NCBI GenBank assembly: GCA_964454255.1 | Contig: CAYVSY010000041.1 | Coordinates: forward strand, 1-9,898 | Source of the DNA: CAYVSY01 sp964454255 | GTDB taxonomy: Bacteria > Bacillota_I > Bacilli_A > RF39 > UBA660 | Direction: 5' to 3' | DNA: 9,898 nt | Shown here: positions 5,884 to 9,898 of the stretch, piece by piece | Layout: the number at the start of each line of letters is the position of its first letter | Position numbering within the stretch: position 1 is the stretch's first letter | Notes under the pieces: generated by a model | Seen by the model: the letters and a program-made list of their open reading frames with translations, nothing else | What the model was told of the DNA's origin: nothing | Databases searched by the model: none | Made by a program: the position numbers and the translations under genes

Positions 5884-6870
5884 ATGAAAAAACTATTAAC
5901 AGGATTAAAACCTACAGGTGATTTAACATTAGGAAATTATATTGGTGCAATTATCCCAATGCGAAAAAGACAAGAAGAATATGAATCATATCTTTTTGTT
6001 GCCGACCTTCATGCCTTAACAATTCGTCAAGATCCTAAGATATTACAAAAAAGAATTAGAAGTTTTATTGCAATGTATATTGCCTGCGGAATTGATCCAA
6101 ATAAAAATGTAATTTATATTCAATCAGAAAATGAATATATTCCTTGTATTTCATGGTTAATAGAAAGTTCAACATATTATGGTGAAGCATCTCGTATGAT
6201 TCAATTTAAAGAAAAAACTAAAAATAATAAAAATTTCAATGTAAGTTTATTAACTTATCCAATGTTGATGGCTGCTGATATTTTATTTGTTGATAGTGAT
6301 TATGTTCCGGTTGGAATAGATCAAAAACAACATGTAGAATTAGCAAGAGATATTGCTGAAAGATTTAATAATACATATGGAAAAACTTTTGTTTTACCAG
6401 AACCTTTAATTACAAAAATAGGAACTAAAATCAAAGATTTAAAAGATCCAACTAAAAAAATGAGTAAATCAGAAGAAAATCCAACTGGTGTTATATCTTT
6501 ATATGATACCGAAGAACAAATTAGAAAAAAAATTATGGGTGCTACAACTGATTCAGAAAAAATTATTAAATATGATTCAGATAATAAACCAGGAATATCT
6601 AATTTAATGAGTATTTATAATTCTTTAACAGGAATAAGCTTTGAAGATATTGAATTAGAATTTAAAGATAAAAATTATGGAGAATTTAAAAAGAAAGTAG
6701 CGGATATAGTTGTTCAAGAATTAGGTAAAATTAATAAAAAATATAATGAAATATTAAATAGTCCAGAACTAGATGAAATCTTAAATAAAGGTGCTAAAAT
6801 AACTAGAAATTTAGCCAAAAATAAATATGAAGAAATGAAAATTAAAATGGGATTAACCAGAAATGGTTAA
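5884..6870 (+). CDS. trpS: Tryptophan--tRNA ligase
   Basis: This class Ic aminoacyl-tRNA synthetase activates tryptophan with ATP and charges tRNA-Trp in the cytosol. It has 328 residues, close to the 330 of Bacillus TrpS. The start MKKLLTGLKPTGDLTLGNYIGA is the standard N-terminus, with TLGN (15-18) as the HIGH-equivalent. DILFVDSDYVPVGIDQKQHVEL (132-153) is the tryptophan-binding and dimer region, and KMSKS at 192-196 is the ATP-binding signature. The C-terminal anticodon-binding helices follow from about 205. One small deviation is SSTYYGEASRMIQFKEK at 95-111, where most homologues have a GEL rather than GEA before the Arg. The gene has its own predicted promoter and its own terminator, so it is probably a single-gene unit. 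No T-box, the usual Firmicute control for this gene, is seen upstream. Confidence 0.97.
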   Translation: MKKLLTGLKPTGDLTLGNYIGAIIPMRKRQEEYESYLFVADLHALTIRQDPKILQKRIRSFIAMYIACGIDPNKNVIYIQSENEYIPCISWLIESSTYYGEASRMIQFKEKTKNNKNFNVSLLTYPMLMAADILFVDSDYVPVGIDQKQHVELARDIAERFNNTYGKTFVLPEPLITKIGTKIKDLKDPTKKMSKSEENPTGVISLYDTEEQIRKKIMGATTDSEKIIKYDSDNKPGISNLMSIYNSLTGISFEDIELEFKDKNYGEFKKKVADIVVQELGKINKKYNEILNSPELDEILNKGAKITRNLAKNKYEEMKIKMGLTRNG

Positions 6871-6876
6871 TTTTTT
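6852..6876 (+). terminator. Intrinsic terminator overlapping the 3' end of trpS
   Basis: ATTAACCA (6852-6859) and TGGTTAAT (6864-6871) form a perfect 8-bp stem closed by a GAAA tetraloop (GNRA class), followed by six Ts (6871-6876). The last codons of trpS and its TAA stop (6868-6870) lie inside the hairpin. A ribosome at the stop codon would cover the stem, so termination may compete with translation. Confidence 0.8.
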
Positions 6877-6877
6877 A

Positions 6878-6906
6878 TTAATAAATTACCATTTATATGA
6901 TATAAT
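6878..6906 (+). promoter_or_regulatory. Candidate promoter of miaB-ymcA
   Basis: TTAATA (6878-6883, four of six matches to TTGACA) and TATAAT (6901-6906) are 17 bp apart, and TGA before the -10 gives a perfect extended -10, TGATATAAT. The -35 begins one base after the T-run of the trpS terminator. Predicted start is near 6913, at the ribosome-binding site AAGGAAGTGA (6911-6920), giving a leader of about 14 nt. Confidence 0.6.
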
Positions 6907-6926
6907 TTTTAAGGAAGTGATAACAC

Positions 6927-8348
6927 ATGAATTTACCAAATTATATAGATGCAAGAAAAAGAACTAAAGATAAATTTAAAATATTTTATGATGATTATAA
7001 TATTCCAGATAATATAATAAATAGTTTTAAAGATAAAACTTATTATATTGAAACTTATGGTTGTCAAATGAATGTTCACGATAGTGAAAATATAAGTGCT
7101 ATTTTAGAAGATTTAGGATTTAAAAAAATTGATAATATGGACAATGCTGATTTAATTTTATTAAATACATGTGCTATTAGAGAAAATGCACATAACAAAG
7201 TATTTGGTATGTTGGGTCGAGTTAAACACTTAAAAGAAACTAAAAAAGATATAATAACTTGTTTTTGTGGTTGTATGGCTCAAGAAGAAAATGTCGCTAA
7301 TGAATTAAAAAATAAATATAAATGGGTTGATATTATTTTTGGAACGCATAATATTCATAAATTACCAATTTATTTAAAAAATTTAATAACTGAAAGAAAA
7401 CAAAATTTAGAAGTATTTAGTTGTGAAGGAAATATTTTTGAAAATATTCCTGTAAAAAGAGAAAGTTTATATAAAGCATGGGTAAATATAATGCTTGGAT
7501 GCGATAAATTTTGCACATACTGTATTGTTCCTTATACAAGGGGAAAACAAAGAAGTAGAAAATATGAAGATATTATTGATGAAATTATGGAACTTGTGAA
7601 TAATGGTTATAAAGAAATAACTTTATTAGGTCAAAATGTTAATGCTTATGGAAAAGATTTATACGATAACTATAATATGGCTAATTTATTAGAAGATGTT
7701 GCAAAAACTGGTATAGATCGAGTTAGGTTCGTAACTTCTCATCCGTGGGATTTTAATGATGATATGATTGATGTAATTAAACATTATAATAATATTATGC
7801 CATATATTCATTTACCAATTCAATCAGGAAGCTCTAAAATATTAAAATTAATGAATCGTAGTTATACTAAAGAAGAATATATTTCTTTATATAATAAAAT
7901 TAAAAAAGAAATTCCTAATTGTTCTATCACAACTGATATTATTGTAGGATTTCCTAATGAAACAAAAGAAGATTTTCAAGAAACAATTGATATTTATAAT
8001 AATTTAGAATTTGATTTAGCTTATACTTTTATTTTTTCTAAAAGAGAAGGAACACCAGCTTGTAAACTGCCAGATAATATTTCTATAGAAGAAAAAGAAA
8101 ATCGTCTTCAACAATTAAACCAAGTAGTAAATAAATATGCCAATAAAAAAAACCAAATGTATATAAATCAAATAGTTGATGTATTAATTGAAGATCATAG
8201 TGACAAAAAGGGTTATTTAAAAGGTTATACTGAGACAATGAAATTAGTTAATGTTAAAGCTGATCAAAAATACTTAGGACAAATAATAAAAGTGAAAATA
8301 ATTGATGCTAAAACATGGAGCTTAGACGGAGAAATATATAATGGATAA
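6927..8348 (+). CDS. miaB: tRNA i6A37 methylthiotransferase MiaB
   Basis: MiaB is a radical-SAM enzyme that adds a methylthio group to N6-isopentenyladenosine at A37 of UNN-decoding tRNAs, giving ms2i6A. The 473-residue protein has a ~37-residue N-terminal extension, common in Bacillus homologues. The UPF0004 domain follows, with Cys46, Cys82 and Cys116 (YGCQMN, LNTCAIRENA, CGCMAQ). The radical-SAM CxxxCxxC is Cys192, Cys196 and Cys199 (GCDKFCTYCIVPYTRG), and a TRAM domain ends the protein (about 405-473). YIHLPIQSGSSKILKLMNR is the conserved substrate region. Two extra Cys at 112 and 114 precede Cys116. AAGGAAGTGA upstream supports ATG 6927. It overlaps the ymcA-like gene by 8 nt, the B. subtilis ymcB-ymcA order. 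MiaA, needed to make its substrate, is not in the window. Confidence 0.97.
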   Translation: MNLPNYIDARKRTKDKFKIFYDDYNIPDNIINSFKDKTYYIETYGCQMNVHDSENISAILEDLGFKKIDNMDNADLILLNTCAIRENAHNKVFGMLGRVKHLKETKKDIITCFCGCMAQEENVANELKNKYKWVDIIFGTHNIHKLPIYLKNLITERKQNLEVFSCEGNIFENIPVKRESLYKAWVNIMLGCDKFCTYCIVPYTRGKQRSRKYEDIIDEIMELVNNGYKEITLLGQNVNAYGKDLYDNYNMANLLEDVAKTGIDRVRFVTSHPWDFNDDMIDVIKHYNNIMPYIHLPIQSGSSKILKLMNRSYTKEEYISLYNKIKKEIPNCSITTDIIVGFPNETKEDFQETIDIYNNLEFDLAYTFIFSKREGTPACKLPDNISIEEKENRLQQLNQVVNKYANKKNQMYINQIVDVLIEDHSDKKGYLKGYTETMKLVNVKADQKYLGQIIKVKIIDAKTWSLDGEIYNG

Positions 8349-8670
8349 TAAAATTGATGAATTATTTGAAACAATTGAAAATAGTTCAGAATACTTAGAA
8401 TATCAAAATATTAATAAATTATTAAAAAATAATAGAGAAATTAATGATTTAATTGAAAGTATTAAAGAACTTCAAAAAAAATCAACTAAATTAGAATATA
8501 CTAATAATTTAAAATATAAAGAATTAGATAAAGAAATTAAAAAAAAGATAACAATATTACATCGTTATCCATTATATAATGAATATTTAAATAAAATGAA
8601 TGAATTAAATGACATTCTTGCTATGTCTAGTAACATGATTGAAAAGTATATTGAAGAAATAATTAATTGA
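8341..8670 (+). CDS. YmcA/YlbF-family protein, RicA-like
   Basis: This 109-residue, mostly helical, highly charged protein matches the Com_YlbF family in size and pattern: paired helices with Y-N-L/E-Y spacing, ending in a segment around NEYLNKMNELNDILAMSSNMIEKYI. Its place directly after miaB is that of ymcA (ricA) in B. subtilis. There YmcA joins YlbF and YaaT in a complex that supports RNase Y-dependent mRNA maturation and development. The start overlaps the end of miaB (ATGGATAA, 8 nt), with GGAG at 8328-8331, so translation is coupled. The protein has no cysteine and is shorter than the ~143 residues of B. subtilis YmcA, lacking the C-terminal region where, as I recall, Ric proteins hold Fe-S-ligating Cys. 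Family membership rests on pattern and gene order, so I leave the symbol open. Confidence 0.78.
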   Translation: MDNKIDELFETIENSSEYLEYQNINKLLKNNREINDLIESIKELQKKSTKLEYTNNLKYKELDKEIKKKITILHRYPLYNEYLNKMNELNDILAMSSNMIEKYIEEIIN

Positions 8671-8683
8671 TTATTTCTTTTTT
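8654..8683 (+). terminator. Hairpin spanning the convergent stop codons
   Basis: AAGAAATAAT (8654-8663) and ATTATTTCTT (8670-8679) form a perfect 10-bp stem with the loop TAATTG, followed on the plus strand by Ts to 8683. The stem-loop contains the stop codons of both convergent genes (TGA 8668-8670 and the minus-strand TAA at 8671-8673). It has only one G-C pair, so it is weak; on the minus strand no comparable T-run follows. Confidence 0.5.
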
Positions 8684-9663
8684 AGTGCTTTAACTTTACC
8701 ATTATAACAATTTATATCTTTTAAAGCCTTATCAACTAAATTATTAATTGATTCATTAGAAATTACTATTGAATCATTAAAGGTTGTTTTTAAACCTAAA
8801 ATATTTAATGATTTAAGAAAAGAATCTTCTCCATTTTTAGTAAAAAAATTACTTAAAATTTTAATTCCATTTTTATTATCATCAAGATAATAATTAAGAA
8901 TGTTATTTGCTAGTATTTGACCAATTCCATAATTGAAAATATTATTTAAATCGTTATTTAAAATATCATCAATTAAACTAAAAGCATCTTTTTCATTTTC
9001 AATATTCCATATTTTTTGCATATTAGAAAAGGTAAGTTTTTTATTAATCCACATATCATATATAACATAATATTCTAATAAATCATCTAAGCAATCATAA
9101 TCAAAAGAAATTCTATTATGATAAGAAGATAAACTATCATAAGAAAAAGCAGTATTATAAAATAAAAGTTTTTCACAAAAAATGGAAACAACCTCACCTA
9201 ACAAATTAATATTTCTAAATGAATACATTGAGTAGTGGTGTTCAACAAAATGTCCGCATTCATGAATAATTGAAGGTAAATCATTATAATTTCTTTCTGC
9301 AGGTATGAAAATATTATCATTAATTATATAAGGCTCATTACCTTTAAATTCTTCTGTCCAAAAACTTTTATAATTAAATGCTTCATTAATAGGATATATA
9401 TTAATTTTACTATCTTTAATCCCTTTTTTTATAATATTATAATAATTTATTGATAATTCTTTAAAAAAATTTAAAGCATCAAATTTACTTTTAATAATAG
9501 TTTTATTACTATATTTTTCATTAATATGATTTATATTAAATTGTTTATTACTTTCTTTTAAAATTTCAAAAAGATTTTGATATTCAATAAATAAATATAC
9601 TAAATCTTCATCTTTTATATATTCAACAATCATGTCATTTAAATTTTTATCTACTTTTTTCAT
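8671..9663 (-). CDS. Compact M3 (PepF-like) zinc metallopeptidase
   Basis: A cytosolic gluzincin peptidase is the best reading of this 330-residue protein. The zinc site HECGH lies at residues 134-138 (HExxH). After 18 residues comes GEVVSIFCE (156-164), which aligns with the AEVASTFNE segment of oligoendopeptidase F, giving Glu157 as third ligand and keeping Glu164 seven residues later. YGIGQILANNI (245-255) and the final part, with a Gly-Glu-Asp-Ser and 'LNILGL' pattern, match the C-terminal fold of M3B peptidases, including the Tyr-rich active-site wall. No signal peptide or membrane helix is visible. PepF enzymes have about 600 residues; here most of the N-terminal domain is missing although start, promoter and ribosome-binding site look intact. 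Substrates are unknown. It lies on the opposite strand inside the ymcA-cotE block. Confidence 0.78.
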   Translation of the reverse strand: MKKVDKNLNDMIVEYIKDEDLVYLFIEYQNLFEILKESNKQFNINHINEKYSNKTIIKSKFDALNFFKELSINYYNIIKKGIKDSKINIYPINEAFNYKSFWTEEFKGNEPYIINDNIFIPAERNYNDLPSIIHECGHFVEHHYSMYSFRNINLLGEVVSIFCEKLLFYNTAFSYDSLSSYHNRISFDYDCLDDLLEYYVIYDMWINKKLTFSNMQKIWNIENEKDAFSLIDDILNNDLNNIFNYGIGQILANNILNYYLDDNKNGIKILSNFFTKNGEDSFLKSLNILGLKTTFNDSIVISNESINNLVDKALKDINCYNGKVKALKKK

Positions 9664-9681
9664 AATATCCCCACTAATAAA

Positions 9682-9709
9682 ATTATAAATGAAATATTTA
9701 AAAAGTCAA
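9682..9709 (-). promoter_or_regulatory. Promoter of the M3-like peptidase gene
   Basis: On the minus strand TTGACT (9709-9704) is followed after 16 bp by a perfect TATAAT (9687-9682), the best sigma-A promoter in the window (11 of 12 matches). Predicted start near 9675 leaves a leader of about 12 nt carrying the ribosome-binding site GGGG(A) (9672-9668), five bases before the ATG. Confidence 0.72.
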
Positions 9710-9717
9710 ACATAATT

Positions 9718-9730
9718 AATAGTAACTATT
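9718..9730. repeat. 13-bp palindrome in the divergent promoter region
   Basis: AATAGT-A-ACTATT is a perfect inverted repeat with one central base. It lies 8 bp upstream of the peptidase -35 and overlaps the possible cotE -35, which is where an operator would be placed. Its low sequence complexity means chance is not excluded. Confidence 0.35.
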
Positions 9731-9751
9731 TGTGCTATTTTAACATAAATT
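9724..9751 (+). promoter_or_regulatory. Possible sigma-E-type promoter of cotE
   Basis: AACTATT (9724-9730) and CATAAATT (9744-9751) are 13 bp apart and resemble the sigma-E pattern, as I recall it, of about KMATATT and CATAYAHT. The predicted start would fall just before the ribosome-binding site. B. subtilis cotE is transcribed in the mother cell by sigma-E (and later sigma-K), which is why I looked for it. No good sigma-A pair is seen here. Confidence 0.38.
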
Positions 9752-9756
9752 AGAGT

Positions 9757-9766
9757 GAGGGGTGAT
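9757..9766 (+). promoter_or_regulatory. Ribosome-binding site supporting the TTG start of cotE
   Basis: GAGGGGTGAT ends 3 nt before TTG 9770, with the G-run 7 nt away. The only other in-frame candidate nearby, GTG 9755, lies at the edge of this site. Confidence 0.65.
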
Positions 9767-9769
9767 ATC

Positions 9770-9898
9770 TTGTCTAGTTATAAAGAAATAGTCACAAAAG
9801 CAGTAATTGGTAAAGGTAAAAAATATTATAAAAATACATATACTTTTGATACTGAAATAACACCAAATACAATATTAGGTTGTTGGATAATAAATCAT
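9770..9898 (+). CDS. cotE: Spore coat morphogenetic protein CotE, N-terminal part
   Basis: Forty-three codons are open to the right edge, so the gene is partial. Read from TTG 9770 the protein begins MSSYKEIVTKAVIGKGKKYYK and reaches ILGCWIINH, which matches the start of Bacillus CotE (MSEYREIITKAVVAKG..., then SSILGCWIINH) residue for residue in register. CotE is a mother-cell protein that assembles on the forespore surface and is needed to build the outer spore coat. The start is TTG, chosen because it aligns with the known N-terminus and has a ribosome-binding site at 9757-9766; it was too short and of too rare a start to show as a normal ATG gene. In B. subtilis cotE follows ymcA and precedes mutS-mutL. 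Here a peptidase gene on the other strand separates it from ymcA. Confidence 0.85.
   Translation, partial: MSSYKEIVTKAVIGKGKKYYKNTYTFDTEITPNTILGCWIINH

Noticed and set aside
1..9898. CRISPR array, insertion sequence, phage or defence genes, tRNA or rRNA
   Set aside because: No direct repeat array, transposase, terminal inverted repeats, tRNA-like cloverleaf or rRNA segment was found; gene order is that of a conserved chromosome.

Overview
The window is a stretch of a very A+T-rich bacterial chromosome, roughly one quarter G+C by eye, carrying ordinary housekeeping genes. It reads as a low-GC Firmicute of the Bacilli side. TGA is used as a stop (rsmE, the 320-residue ORF, the ymcA-like gene) and TGG encodes Trp, so the code is standard rather than the Mycoplasma code. 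Two gene orders match Bacillus subtilis: dnaK-dnaJ-(prmA)-rsmE-mtaB (yqeT-yqeU-yqeV region) and miaB-ymcA-cotE (ymcB-ymcA-cotE). A CotE-type spore coat gene at the right edge argues for a spore former or a recent descendant of one. I cannot place it more precisely; a reduced, AT-rich Bacilli lineage (for example an uncultured gut clade) is a guess.

Layout. 1-626: C-terminal third of dnaK. 671-1771: dnaJ, followed by a clear intrinsic terminator. 1855-4100: a likely operon of a small one-TM protein (94 aa), an 88-aa DUF1292-like protein, rsmE, and a 320-aa membrane-anchored acidic protein. 4104-4132: a hairpin. 4145-5407: mtaB; 5440-5688: an 82-aa unknown protein. 5689-5883: a 195-nt, extremely A+T-rich spacer. 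5884-6870: trpS, whose terminator includes its own stop codon. 6927-8348: miaB, overlapping by 8 nt the ymcA/ricA-like gene (8341-8670). 8671-9663, minus strand: a compact M3/PepF-like metallopeptidase, stop codon to stop codon with ymcA. 9770-9898: start of cotE, divergent from the peptidase across a 106-nt promoter region.

Functional theme. DnaK/DnaJ fold proteins. RsmE methylates 16S rRNA, MtaB and MiaB thiomethylate A37 of two tRNA classes, and TrpS charges tRNA-Trp, so most known genes serve translation accuracy. The YmcA-like protein and CotE link the right end to RNA processing/differentiation and sporulation.

No mobile element, CRISPR array, tRNA, rRNA or defence system is visible. 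The points worth a second look are the terminator/promoter junctions with very short predicted leaders, the unknown ORFs occupying the prmA slot and the rsmE-mtaB gap, the half-length peptidase inserted in the ymcA-cotE block, and a possible sigma-E-type promoter before cotE.
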